From the NCBI RefSeq assembly GCF_001927285.1, contig NZ_MSIG01000002.1, positions 1 through 64,000 on the forward strand: a stretch of 64,000 bases of DNA, written 5' to 3'. Shown piece after piece: positions 17,415 through 25,713 of this stretch (its first letter is position 1; every line of letters begins with the position of its first letter). Under the pieces are notes generated by a model. That model had not been told where the DNA came from and ran no database searches. It saw nothing but the letters and a program-made list of their open reading frames with translations. This DNA comes from Mongoliimonas terrestris (GTDB lineage Bacteria > Pseudomonadota > Alphaproteobacteria > Rhizobiales > Pleomorphomonadaceae). A program made the translations under genes and the position numbers.

Positions 17415-18287
17415 TCAGGGGGACGGGAGCGCGAGCGCCTTCCGCGGTCCGGCGGCGGCGGACCGGTGCGTCACGAAGGGCAACGCGGAGGCGAGCCAGG
17501 CCGGGCGCACCTCGTGGCCGCCGTCGTGGCGGCAGAAGGTGACCGGGCCGCGTCCGCACGGCGCCGAGACCACGCAGGCGATGCCGGCGAGCGTGACGGG
17601 CGGCGCGGGATCGGCTTGGCAGTGGGCGCGCGCCTTCAGGACGTCGAGGCTCTCGGCGGTGTCGCCCTGGTGCCAGCGGCTGCCGATCGCCCGTCCGGCG
17701 AGCGGAAAGGTGCGGTCGGCGGTGCCGTGGAAATGGACGAGTGGCGGCGGCATGGCCGGACAATCCGCCGCGGCCGGCAGCGGATCCCAGAACACGCCCG
17801 CGAAGGTGACCGCGCCGGCCACCCGGTCCCCCAGGCGGCAGACCGCGTACCAGGCCATGGAAGCGCCCTGGGAGAAGCCGCCGACGACCACCGCCTCGGG
17901 GCCGAACGCGAACCGGGCCTGAAGGTCATCGAGCACGGCGGCGGTGACGGCGAACTCGTCGCGGGCGTCCGAGGGCGCGTTCGGGTGCGCCCAGGTGCCC
18001 TCGGCGCCGTCGACGGCGGCGAAGGCGAAGCCGGCGTCGTGCGCAGCGTTCACCAGGTCGCGGTGGCGCATCTGCGCCTCGGCGGAGCCCTTGTAGCCGT
18101 GGAAGAACAGGTAGACGCCAGCCGCCCTCCCCTCCGACGGCAGTTCGATGCGGTAGGTGGCGCTTCCCTTCACCGCGCACGGAACCGGGCCGCCGCAGGG
18201 GGGGCGGGGTTCTTCGGCGGCAGTCGCGGTCGTGAGCCCGGCGAGAAGGAGCGGGGCGAGCAGGCGGGCGATCCGGATCAGTCCCAT
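17415..18287 (-). CDS. secreted alpha/beta-hydrolase (PHB depolymerase/feruloyl esterase-like)
   Basis: A 290-residue exported esterase-like protein. The signal peptide is MGLIRIARLLAPLLLAGLTTATA. The nucleophile elbow is GGFSQGASM, the oxyanion-type stretch is LFFHGYKGSAEAQMRHR, and HFHGTADRTFPLAG plus CRHDGGHEV near the C-terminus supply the likely Asp and His. This layout is that of the LpqC/PHB-depolymerase group (dienelactone-hydrolase relatives). The start at 18287 has AAGGGGA upstream. It could be the last cistron of the sigma-factor run from 23.97 kb, 49 nt after the OpgC-like gene. The substrate is unknown. Confidence 0.8.
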   Translation of the reverse strand: MGLIRIARLLAPLLLAGLTTATAAEEPRPPCGGPVPCAVKGSATYRIELPSEGRAAGVYLFFHGYKGSAEAQMRHRDLVNAAHDAGFAFAAVDGAEGTWAHPNAPSDARDEFAVTAAVLDDLQARFAFGPEAVVVGGFSQGASMAWYAVCRLGDRVAGAVTFAGVFWDPLPAAADCPAMPPPLVHFHGTADRTFPLAGRAIGSRWHQGDTAESLDVLKARAHCQADPAPPVTLAGIACVVSAPCGRGPVTFCRHDGGHEVRPAWLASALPFVTHRSAAAGPRKALALPSP

Positions 18288-18336
18288 GGCGTTTCCCCTT
18301 CCGCGCGGGCGCGGCATGACGACGGCGGCGACGGCC

Positions 18337-19491
18337 TCAGCCCTTCCAGGGCGAGGCCTTGAACCAGCGGACCGCGTAGGCGACCGCCACGAGGACGGCC
18401 ATGCCGGCGAGGTTGCCGGCCGCGACGGTGAGGCCGGTGCGGCCGGTATGGTCGAGCGCGATGCCGATGACCTGCGCGGTCACCATGCCGGCGACGAACA
18501 CCGCCAGGGACTGCTGGCCGACCACCGAGATCACGGTGACCGCCGGCCCCTTCAGGCGCCGCCCGCCCTCCCCCACGAGGTGCACGGCCAGATAGGCGAG
18601 CGCCAGGAAATGGACGAGACGGAGGAGGCCGAAGGTGGTCTTGTCGGTGAGCGGGCGAAGGGTATTCGCCGCCTCGGCCAGGACCGGCACCGCGTTCAGC
18701 GCCACGTACCACGCGAAGGGCACCGTGGCGATGACGATGACCGCTGCGAGCGCCATCAGGGCGGGCGTGCGGGGCGGCGGCACCAGGGTGCGGCGCATCA
18801 GGAAGAAGCCGAGGAAGAAAAGGAGCTGCCAGCCGAACGGGTTGAAGTACCAGGGCCGGTCCGACCAGGGCTCGGCGGGGAGGTTCACGCCGGCCTGCGC
18901 CATTAGCCAGATCGCCCCCATGGCGACGAAGGGCGCCGCCCGGTGCAAACGCTCGAGGCCGAGCATCACCGGCATCAGGGCGAGGATGACCAGGTACATG
19001 GGCAGGATGTCGAAATAGTTGGGCACGTAGCTGAGCGTCAGCAGGCCGAGGAGCTGCGGACCCGGATCGTCAAGGAAGGGCATGAGGTTGAGGCTGGACG
19101 GGTAGCCGGTGCCGTCCGGCTTGGTGCCCGCGGCGACCATCAGGGCCACCACGACGACGAAGACGAGCACGTGGGTCCAGTAGACCTGCCAGATGCGGTG
19201 GGCCGTCCGGCCGATGCCCATCAGGAAGCCGTCGCGGTCGTAGATGCGGCCGAAGGCGAGCGCCGACGCCATGCCGGAAAGGAAGACGAACATCTCCGTC
19301 GCGTCGGAGAAGCCGAAGCGGGCGGGAATCCACAGGATCCACGGGTTGTTCGGCACATGGGCGATGAGGATGATCATCATGCCGATGCCGCGGAAGACGT
19401 CGAGGCGCGGGTCGCGCGGGCGCTTGGCCGTGGGCGCGGCGGGCGGCCGGGCGGCCTTGAGGTCAGAAGGCGTCTTGGTAAGCATCGGCAT
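18337..19491 (-). CDS. OpgC domain-containing membrane protein
   Basis: A 384-residue integral membrane protein with about ten helices. DPRLDVFRGIGMMIILIAHVPNN, FGFSDATEMFVFLSGMASAL and FNPFGWQLLFFLGFF are typical of OpgC, the succinyltransferase that decorates osmoregulated periplasmic glucans. Its start lies inside the end of the ThDP-enzyme gene (29-nt overlap), so the two are translationally linked. A close homologue is at 27471. Confidence 0.85.
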   Translation of the reverse strand: MPMLTKTPSDLKAARPPAAPTAKRPRDPRLDVFRGIGMMIILIAHVPNNPWILWIPARFGFSDATEMFVFLSGMASALAFGRIYDRDGFLMGIGRTAHRIWQVYWTHVLVFVVVVALMVAAGTKPDGTGYPSSLNLMPFLDDPGPQLLGLLTLSYVPNYFDILPMYLVILALMPVMLGLERLHRAAPFVAMGAIWLMAQAGVNLPAEPWSDRPWYFNPFGWQLLFFLGFFLMRRTLVPPPRTPALMALAAVIVIATVPFAWYVALNAVPVLAEAANTLRPLTDKTTFGLLRLVHFLALAYLAVHLVGEGGRRLKGPAVTVISVVGQQSLAVFVAGMVTAQVIGIALDHTGRTGLTVAAGNLAGMAVLVAVAYAVRWFKASPWKG

Positions 19492-21070
19492 CGAACCGGC
19501 AGGCGATCAGGGTGAAGCGGTCGCGCGTCGGCGCGGCGGCGAGGGCATCGCGAAGGGCGACGGTGGTGTCGACGGTGACGCCGTGGCCGCCGAAGCCCTC
19601 CGCGACCTTGGCGAAATCGGTGGCGCCGAGCGTCACGCCGGCACTGGCAAGCCCCGCCGCGCCCTGCTTCAGGGCGATGAGGGCGAGGCTGAGATCCTGG
19701 AAGAGCACGATGGTGAGGGGCAGCTTGAGGTCGCGGAGCGTGGCGAGCTCGCCGATGCCCATCTCCAGGCCGCCGTCGCCCATGACGGCGAACACCGGCC
19801 GGGACGGGTCCGCCACCTTGGCGCCGATGGCGAGCGGCAGGGCGGCCGCCATGGTGCAGAAGCCGGCGGACTGGAGGAGCGCGAGCGGCCGCGTCGCCAC
19901 CCACTTCTGCGACAGGAGGATGCGGTGGGCGCCGCTGTCCACCGTCACCACGGCGTCCGGGCCGGCGGCGGCGTTGAGGGCGTCCACTATGGCGTGCGGG
20001 CCGAAGCCGGCGGGGGTGGCGAAGCGCTCGGCGAGCATCCGCCGCGCCGCCGCCGGCTCGCCGCCGGGCCAGCCGGCGCGCGGCTTCACACGGGCGGCGA
20101 GCGCCGGCAAAGCGGCGCCGGGGCGGGCGGCGAGGCGCAGGCCCGCGTGGTGCATGGCGTGGTCGGCGGGGGTGCCGGTGATCTCCACGATCCGATCGGC
20201 CGGCGCCGGGTCGAGCCAGCCGAGCCGCATCTCGATGGGGTCGTAGCCGACGAGGAGGACGAGGTCCGCGTCCCGGATCAGGCCGAGGAGGATGCGGTCG
20301 GCGATGGGCGAGAGGCCCGCGCCGCCAAGGGCGAGCGGGTGGTGCTCCGGCACGAGGCCCTTGGCCTTGTAGGTGGTGAGGATGGGCGCGCCGACCGCCT
20401 CGGCGAGCGCGAGGAGCGCGCCGCCGGCGCCATCGCGGGCGGCTTCGAGGCCGGCGAGGATGACCGGGCGCGACGCCGCCGCGATGCGGTCGGCGATGCG
20501 GCCGATGGCCGGGTCGTCAGCCGCGACGGCGGGGCGGACGACGGCCGGCGGGGCGACGGGTCCGCCGCCCATCTCGGCCATCGCCGCGACGGCGGGCGAG
20601 AGGTCGAGGTGCACCGGGCCCATGGGCTCGGCGAGCGCGAGGGCGAGGGCGCGGGCGACGGTCGCGCCGACGCTCTCCGGCTCGATCTCGAAGCTCGCCT
20701 TGACGAGCGGGCGGAGCATGGCCGCCTGGTCGATCACCTGGTGGGTGTAGCGGGCGCGGGTCGAACGGTCGACGACGCCGGAGATCACGACCAGCGGCAC
20801 GTGCTCCTGGGCGGCGTCGGCGATGCCGTTGACCGCGTTGGCAAGCCCCGGGCCGACCGTGGTGACGAGAAGGCCCGGCGCGCCGGTGGCCGAGAAGGCC
20901 CCGGCCGCCATCAGGGCGGCCGCGGTCTCGTGGCGGGCAAGGTGGAAGGGGATGCCGGCCTGCTGCAGCCCGTCCACCAGGGTCACCACCTCGCCGCCGG
21001 GCATGCCGAAGGCGTGGGCGACCCCGTGGGCCTTCAGCGTGGCCGCGACCGTGTCGGCAATCCTGGTCAT
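19463..21070 (-). CDS. ThDP-dependent enzyme, acetolactate synthase-like
   Basis: A 535-residue protein with the three domains of ThDP enzymes: pyrimidine-binding (about 1-170), with the catalytic Glu at 48 (ARHETAAALMA); a central domain (about 190-320); and a PP-binding domain with GDGGLEMGIGELATLRDLKLP. The usual Asn pair after GDG is replaced by FQD (IVLFQDLSLALI), so cofactor binding is variant. The sequence GMPGGEVVTLVDGLQ is like acetolactate synthase, but no small subunit is nearby, so a 2-oxoacid decarboxylase or sulfoacetaldehyde-type role is possible. It belongs to a minus-strand run behind an ECF sigma factor. Confidence 0.8.
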   Translation of the reverse strand: MTRIADTVAATLKAHGVAHAFGMPGGEVVTLVDGLQQAGIPFHLARHETAAALMAAGAFSATGAPGLLVTTVGPGLANAVNGIADAAQEHVPLVVISGVVDRSTRARYTHQVIDQAAMLRPLVKASFEIEPESVGATVARALALALAEPMGPVHLDLSPAVAAMAEMGGGPVAPPAVVRPAVAADDPAIGRIADRIAAASRPVILAGLEAARDGAGGALLALAEAVGAPILTTYKAKGLVPEHHPLALGGAGLSPIADRILLGLIRDADLVLLVGYDPIEMRLGWLDPAPADRIVEITGTPADHAMHHAGLRLAARPGAALPALAARVKPRAGWPGGEPAAARRMLAERFATPAGFGPHAIVDALNAAAGPDAVVTVDSGAHRILLSQKWVATRPLALLQSAGFCTMAAALPLAIGAKVADPSRPVFAVMGDGGLEMGIGELATLRDLKLPLTIVLFQDLSLALIALKQGAAGLASAGVTLGATDFAKVAEGFGGHGVTVDTTVALRDALAAAPTRDRFTLIACRFDADAYQDAF

Positions 21071-21097
21071 GTGGTTCCCCCCTCCCCCTCGTCGGCG

Positions 21098-21592
21098 TCA
21101 GCCGGCGGTCGATTCGCGCCAGCGGACCACGTAGGCGACCGTCAGGCCGAAGATGACATGGCCGACGAGCGAGGCCCAGGTCAGCGGGATGAAGCCGAGG
21201 AAGGCCGGCAGGCCGGCGATCAGGTGCGCCATCACGTAGAGGGCGAAGATCCAGAGGCCGATGCCGAAGCCGATGCCGGTGAGCACCAGCGGCAGCGAGG
21301 GGAAGATCATCCGCTGAAGCGGCCGGGCGATGAAGAGATAGCCGATCGGATAGAACACGACGCCGACCACGAAGTGGATGAGTTCGGCGACGAAGCGGCT
21401 GGAGAGCCCGAACACCGACTGGACGAGGCCGGCCGGCTCCAGCGGACCGCCGACGAGCAGGGGCGTGACGCCGCGGGCCCAGACCTCCCAGGCGATGTCG
21501 GCGGCAAGGCCGGCGGCCAGGATGGTGATGACGAGCGACGAATTGAAGGCAGGCAGAAGCGGGCGCGAAGGCGCCATGGGCATGGTGTTCAT
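21098..21592 (-). CDS. hypothetical four-helix membrane protein
   Basis: A 164-residue protein with four or five predicted helices (LVITILAAGLAADIAWEVW, AELIHFVVGVVFYPIGYLFIA, LVLTGIGFGIGLWIFALYVM and WASLVGHVIFGLTVAYVV). Buried charged or polar residues (Asp, Glu, two His) in the first, second and fourth helices resemble membrane proteins of the DoxX/DUF-type groups, but I cannot name the family. Gaps of 27-30 nt on either side place it in one operon with the TPR protein and the ThDP enzyme. Confidence 0.7.
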   Translation of the reverse strand: MNTMPMAPSRPLLPAFNSSLVITILAAGLAADIAWEVWARGVTPLLVGGPLEPAGLVQSVFGLSSRFVAELIHFVVGVVFYPIGYLFIARPLQRMIFPSLPLVLTGIGFGIGLWIFALYVMAHLIAGLPAFLGFIPLTWASLVGHVIFGLTVAYVVRWRESTAG

Positions 21593-21622
21593 GGTGGTTC
21601 CCCGATTTTTTGGCTTAGGTCG

Positions 21623-22954
21623 TCAGGCGTGCCGGGCGGTTTCCATGGCCCGGCGGTCGATCGCGGCGATCAGATGGTCCTCGGCCTTCAGCTTCCGTCT
21701 CGCCGCGCGGATGCGGAGCCGGGCCGTGTCGTCCCCGCACCGGCAGGCGACTTCCGCCAGGGCCAGCACGAAGAGATCCCGTTGGGCGTTGCTGCCGCCG
21801 AGGCGGGGCAGCGCCAGGGCCAGACGGTCGAGCGACACCCGGTCGCCCCACGCGTCCATGCCGAGAATGATGCGGGCGAAGGGCACGCCCACCTCGCGGG
21901 CGACCGTCGCCTGGTCGCCGGTGCCGGCGGCCTTCGCCTCCAGCGCGGCCACCACGTCGGCGGCGGCGCGGTCCTCGCCGAGCGCCACGAGGGCGATCAG
22001 CGTGTGGAGCGCCGCGAAAACCAGGGTGGAGTCCGTGCGCCGCTTCAGCGCGATGTCGGCAAGGTCCTGCCAGCGCTCGCCCACGTCGACGCCGCGGCGG
22101 TCGAGCCGCCAGAGGAGCGAGACCGCGTTGGCAACGTCGCGGAAGTCGTCGGTCGGCGTCGGCCGCACCGCCTCGTCGTAGAGCGCGAGCACACCGTCGT
22201 GGTCGCCTTCCTCCAGGCGCAGAAGCGCCAGATGCCAGGCCATGTGGAAGGAGAAGTTGTTGCAGCGGGTCCAGTTGGGCCGCCCCTCCTCCAGCCAGGC
22301 GATGCCGGCGGCGGTGTCGCCGCGCATCTCGTGCACGTGGCTGACGGCGTGAAGCCCCCAGGCGTCGTCCGGCTGCAGGGCGACGGCGCGCCGGCCGAAG
22401 CTCTCGGCCGCGTCGTAGAGGCCGTGCTCTTCAAGGCCGAAGGCGTGGCAGCCGAGGAGGAAGCCGGCCGCCGGGTCGTCCGGGCGCCAGGCGGTGAGCA
22501 TGCGGTCGCTCGCCGCCAGCATGCCGGCGGCGTCGCCCAGCATGAAGCGGAGCGCGTTGGCGATCTTGAACGGCAGGAAGGTGGCGGGCCGGTCGGCGAA
22601 GCCCTGGTCCAGGCGATCCGCCGCAGCGGCAAACCGCCCGGCTTCGGCGAGCGCCAGAGCCTCGACGAGCACGCGCTCGTCCGCGGTGCCGCCGTCCTTG
22701 GCGGCGAGCGCGCCGCGGGCGTCCTTGAGGGCGGCGCCGGCCGCCGGCACCAGTTCCTCGCGGGCGAGGATGAGATTGGCGAAACCCTTCAGCACGTGGG
22801 CGGGCACGTGGTTCGGGTCCGCCGCCAACGTGCGCCCGACCGCCGCTCCGGTGGACGGCCGGTGCGCGCCGAGACCGTGCACCGCCTCTTCGAACGCGGC
22901 AGTGGCCGCGCCGGCGGCGCTGCTGGTCTGGAGAGCATAGCTGTCGGTGATCAT
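21623..22954 (-). CDS. tetratricopeptide-repeat (TPR38-like) protein
   Basis: A 443-residue helical repeat protein that matches the TTC38-like family: DPNHVPAHVLKGFANLILAR, CHAFGLEEHGLYDAAESFGRRAVALQPDDAWGLHAVSHVHEM and NWTRCNNFSFHMAWHLALL are its usual stretches. No signal peptide. The biochemical role is unknown. The ATG overlaps the stop of the anti-sigma gene (ATGA), so it is translationally coupled to it and probably is part of the response controlled by that sigma factor. Confidence 0.85.
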   Translation of the reverse strand: MITDSYALQTSSAAGAATAAFEEAVHGLGAHRPSTGAAVGRTLAADPNHVPAHVLKGFANLILAREELVPAAGAALKDARGALAAKDGGTADERVLVEALALAEAGRFAAAADRLDQGFADRPATFLPFKIANALRFMLGDAAGMLAASDRMLTAWRPDDPAAGFLLGCHAFGLEEHGLYDAAESFGRRAVALQPDDAWGLHAVSHVHEMRGDTAAGIAWLEEGRPNWTRCNNFSFHMAWHLALLRLEEGDHDGVLALYDEAVRPTPTDDFRDVANAVSLLWRLDRRGVDVGERWQDLADIALKRRTDSTLVFAALHTLIALVALGEDRAAADVVAALEAKAAGTGDQATVAREVGVPFARIILGMDAWGDRVSLDRLALALPRLGGSNAQRDLFVLALAEVACRCGDDTARLRIRAARRKLKAEDHLIAAIDRRAMETARHA

Positions 22955-23292
22955 CTGCGGCGGTCCTTCCCAAGCGGTTGCGGATCCTCGTCCGTCAATC
23001 CCAGCGCGGCCGCCACGGTCGCCGGCACCTCGGCCCGAAAGCTCGTGGCGACGAGGTGGCGCGTCGTCCTCAGCCCCTGCACGTAGGTGCGGCACTCCCG
23101 GCAGATCGTCAGGTGGCCGGCGACGGCGAGGCGGCCGGATATCGGCATCTCCCCGTCGATGTAGGCGCTGGCGACCTCGGGAATGTCTCGGCACTTCGGC
23201 ACGGGAGCGGTGTCCTTCACCAGGATCGGATCAGGATCGATCCACCCGTAAGTCTCTGGCGAAGGCCCATCCGTTACGAAGCCGGCGATCAC
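22951..23292 (-). CDS. zinc-binding anti-sigma factor
   Basis: A 113-residue cytoplasmic protein with the ZAS motif H60-x3-C64-x2-C67 (GHLTICREC), typical of anti-sigma factors that hold an ECF sigma factor until oxidative or envelope stress. An N-terminal portion of about 25 residues is unusual; a GTG at Val25 (KDTAPVPKC) could be the true start. There is no membrane segment, so it would be a soluble anti-sigma factor. It lies 18 nt after the sigma gene and overlaps the next gene by 4 nt. Confidence 0.8.
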   Translation of the reverse strand: MIAGFVTDGPSPETYGWIDPDPILVKDTAPVPKCRDIPEVASAYIDGEMPISGRLAVAGHLTICRECRTYVQGLRTTRHLVATSFRAEVPATVAAALGLTDEDPQPLGKDRRR

Positions 23293-23310
23293 GCTTCTGC
23301 GAGCCGGCCG

Positions 23311-23970
23311 TCATCCGCCGCGGGCGAGATCCTCGATGGCGGAGCGCACGCGGGCGCGGGCCCGGTGCAGCAGGATGCGCTGGTTCTCGGCGGTGAGGCC
23401 GAGGAGGTCGCAGGTCTCGCCGGCGTCGCGGCCCTCCACGTCGCGCATGATCATGACGCTGCGCTGGGCCGGCGGGAGGGTTTCGATAACCGCGCCCACG
23501 TGGCGCCAGAGCTCGCGCCCGGCGACGATGCGCTCCGGGTCGAGCCCGTCGAAGGAGACCGGCGGCTGCACCCAGTGGCCGTCGGCGGCGAACCGGTCGG
23601 CGGAGACGGCCGGTCCGAACTCCTCCTCGGCGTCGACGCTGTCGGCGAACGGCACGTAGCGACCTTCGCGGCGGGCGTGGGTGCGGGCCTTGTTGAGGAG
23701 GATGGCGATGATCCAGGTGGAGAGCGCCGAGCGGCCGTCGAAGGCCGCGATGCTGTTGACCACGGCGATCCAGGTCTCCTGCGCCACATCCTCGGCCGTC
23801 GCCCGGCTGCCGACGATGGTCTGGGCGAGACCGACGAGCGCCGCATGGTGGCGCGACACGAGCCGGCGGAGGCTTTCCTTGTCCCCCCGCTTCAGCGCCT
23901 CCAGCATGGCGCCGTCCGCGTGGATGCGGACGGCGAAGCCGGCGGCGGCAATCCAGAACACAATCGTCAT
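23311..23970 (-). CDS. ECF RNA polymerase sigma factor
   Basis: A 219-residue sigma-70 family protein with region 2 (LVSRHHAALVGLAQTIVGSRATAEDVAQETWIAV, in parts) and region 4 (LPPAQRSVMIMRDVEGRDAGETCDLLGLTAENQRILLHRARARVR). A 30-residue linker rich in acidic residues joins them. I chose the ATG at 23970, with GAGGGGG upstream; the frame continues upstream to 24066 without resemblance. The N-terminus (TIVFWIAAAGFAV) is oddly hydrophobic, so an internal start at MLEALKRGDKES is plausible. The paired anti-sigma gene follows directly. Confidence 0.88.
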   Translation of the reverse strand: MTIVFWIAAAGFAVRIHADGAMLEALKRGDKESLRRLVSRHHAALVGLAQTIVGSRATAEDVAQETWIAVVNSIAAFDGRSALSTWIIAILLNKARTHARREGRYVPFADSVDAEEEFGPAVSADRFAADGHWVQPPVSFDGLDPERIVAGRELWRHVGAVIETLPPAQRSVMIMRDVEGRDAGETCDLLGLTAENQRILLHRARARVRSAIEDLARGG

Positions 23971-24226
23971 CGGCGAGCCCCCTCGCACCCAACCACACGG
24001 ACGTCGGCGCCGGGCCGGGACCGCTTCTCGGATTCGTGCCGTCATCGTTGCGAAGAAGTGTGACACGTTTCAGGACGCCGCCGCGTCACAAGGCTGCGAC
24101 GCCGGCCGGGCGTCCCGGTGCCGTCGCCGTCATCGGCGCGTGTGCGACGGGTGTGGCCGGAACGGGCGTGCGGATCCGGCGTTCGCCGTCGAGACCCGCC
24201 TCTCGCCGACAAGGATCCCCGCCCTG

Positions 24227-25279
24227 ATGTCCGACGTGCCCCTCCGCCTCGGTTTTCCCGTCAAGGTCATGGCGCGGCCGGATCTGAAGTCCAACGACAG
24301 CCGGCGGGCGGCCAACGACCCGCATCTCAGGACCTCGCTGGAGCACGTGAACGCGATCCTCGACCACCTCGCCCGGCACCGCATCTCCATGTACCGGATG
24401 TCGTCGGACCTGGCGCCCTACGCCACCCATCCGGACATGCCGCGCTTTCACGGCATGGTGCGGGAGAGCGCCGCGGAGCTCTCCGCGGTCGGCCGCAAGG
24501 CGCGCGACCTCGGCATCCGGCTCTCCTTCCATCCGTCGCAGTATGTGGTGCTGAACAGCCCGGACCCGGACCTTGTCGCCAAGAGCGCCTGGGACCTCCT
24601 CTCCCAGGCGGAGATGCTGGACCTGATGGAGCAGCCGCCGGAGGCCGTGCTGGTGATCCACGTGGGCGGCACCTACGGCGACCGGCAGGCCGCCAACGTA
24701 CGCTGGGTGGAGACCTTCAAGGGCCTGCCGGAGCCGGTGCGCCGGCGTCTGGTGCTGGAGCACGACGACCTGCGCTTCAGCGCGTCCGACACCTTGTGGA
24801 TCCACCAGCATACGGGCGTGCGGCTGATCTTCGACCACCAGCACTTCCTCTGCCTGAACCCGGACGGCCTCGACATGCGCGAGACGCTGGCGGCCATGCT
24901 GGCGACCTGGCCGGCGGACGTGCGGCCGAAGGTGCACTTCTCCTCGCCACGGACGGAGCTGCGCGCGTTGAAGCGCAAGGATCCCAAGACCCGCAAGGTG
25001 ACGACGCGGCTGGTGGCGCCGGTCTGGACCGGGCACGCGGACTTCTGCCAGCCGTTCGAGTTCATCGCCTTCATGCGCCGCGCCGAAGGGCTGACGTTCG
25101 ACGTGATGCTGGAGGCCAAGGCTAAGGACCTCGCCCTGATCCGCCTGCGCCCGGATCTCCTGCGCTATGCGCCCGACGTCGCCGCCCGCTTCGGTCTGGT
25201 GCCTGCGGAGGCGGAAGTGCTCGCGGCCGAAGAGGCGAGCGTGCTCGGCAACGGCGAGGACGACGAGGCGGCGGCCTGA
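24227..25279 (+). CDS. uvsE: UV damage endonuclease UvsE
   Basis: A 350-residue TIM-barrel endonuclease that nicks DNA 5' of UV photoproducts and abasic sites, using a metal cluster. Family stretches include RISMYRMSSDLAPYATHPDM, IRLSFHPSQYVVLNSP, VLVIHVGGTYGDR, RLVLEHDDLRFSASD and VKVHFSSPRTEL-like PKVHFSSPR. The usual metal ligands (His, Glu, Asp) appear in these blocks. The start at 24227 (MSDVPLRLGFPVKVM) fits the family. It is divergent from the sigma-factor gene. Such enzymes suit a light-exposed phototroph. Confidence 0.95.
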   Translation: MSDVPLRLGFPVKVMARPDLKSNDSRRAANDPHLRTSLEHVNAILDHLARHRISMYRMSSDLAPYATHPDMPRFHGMVRESAAELSAVGRKARDLGIRLSFHPSQYVVLNSPDPDLVAKSAWDLLSQAEMLDLMEQPPEAVLVIHVGGTYGDRQAANVRWVETFKGLPEPVRRRLVLEHDDLRFSASDTLWIHQHTGVRLIFDHQHFLCLNPDGLDMRETLAAMLATWPADVRPKVHFSSPRTELRALKRKDPKTRKVTTRLVAPVWTGHADFCQPFEFIAFMRRAEGLTFDVMLEAKAKDLALIRLRPDLLRYAPDVAARFGLVPAEAEVLAAEEASVLGNGEDDEAAA

Positions 25280-25336
25280 CGGAACGGCGGCGGGGCGGCG
25301 CCGTTCTGGGTATTCTGACGACGGAAGGACGATCCG

Positions 25337-25546
25337 ATGACCAAGACCTTCAAGCCCGGCGACAAGGTGGAGTGGGACTCCTCCGGCGGCCACAGCGTCG
25401 GCACGGTGGTGAAGAAGCAGACCACGCCGACGAAGATCAAGTCGCACACGGTGGCGGCCTCGAAGGACAATCCGGAGTATATCGTGAAGAGTGACAAATC
25501 CGGAAAGAAGGCGGCCCACAAGCCGGAGGCGCTGAAGCGCCACTGA
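25337..25546 (+). CDS. DUF2945 (Tudor-like) small protein
   Basis: A 69-residue basic protein with the DUF2945 signature: FKPGDKVEWDSSGGHSVGTVVKK, then NPEYIVKSDKSGKKAAHKPEAL. The fold is a small Tudor/SH3-type barrel; the function is unknown. It has its own ribosome site (GGAAGGACGAT) and follows uvsE by 57 nt, so the two may be co-transcribed. Confidence 0.92.
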   Translation: MTKTFKPGDKVEWDSSGGHSVGTVVKKQTTPTKIKSHTVAASKDNPEYIVKSDKSGKKAAHKPEALKRH

Positions 25547-25676
25547 AGGATTCGGCGTTTGCGATCTTCACGCACGCGTTGAGGACGACCATGCCGCCGC
25601 CGCTGCCGGCGACCCGGACGGCCTCTTGGTCGAACCGGCGCCGCCAGGGCTCTCAGCCATCTTCTGAAAAGAGAGT

Positions 25677-25706
25677 GCCGGACGGCGCCCGGGGGCGTCG
25701 TCCGGC
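25677..25706 (-). terminator. rho-independent terminator of metY
   Basis: GCCGGACGGCGCCC and GGGCGTCGTCCGGC pair at 13 of 14 positions with a 2-nt loop, just after the metY stop. On the transcribed strand ACTCTCTTTTC follows the stem. It may also end the uvsE-DUF2945 transcript from the other side. Confidence 0.8.
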
Positions 25707-25713
25707 CGATCGA

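Noticed and set aside
19463..21070. Acetolactate synthase for branched-chain amino acids
   Set aside because: No small subunit gene, and the cofactor motif is altered; the context is stress-regulated.
19244..23086. Very long plus-strand open frame of 1280 codons
   Set aside because: It is antisense to four clear minus-strand genes (ThDP enzyme, membrane protein, TPR and part of OpgC), is Arg/Gly-rich without any domain, and is expected in high-GC DNA.
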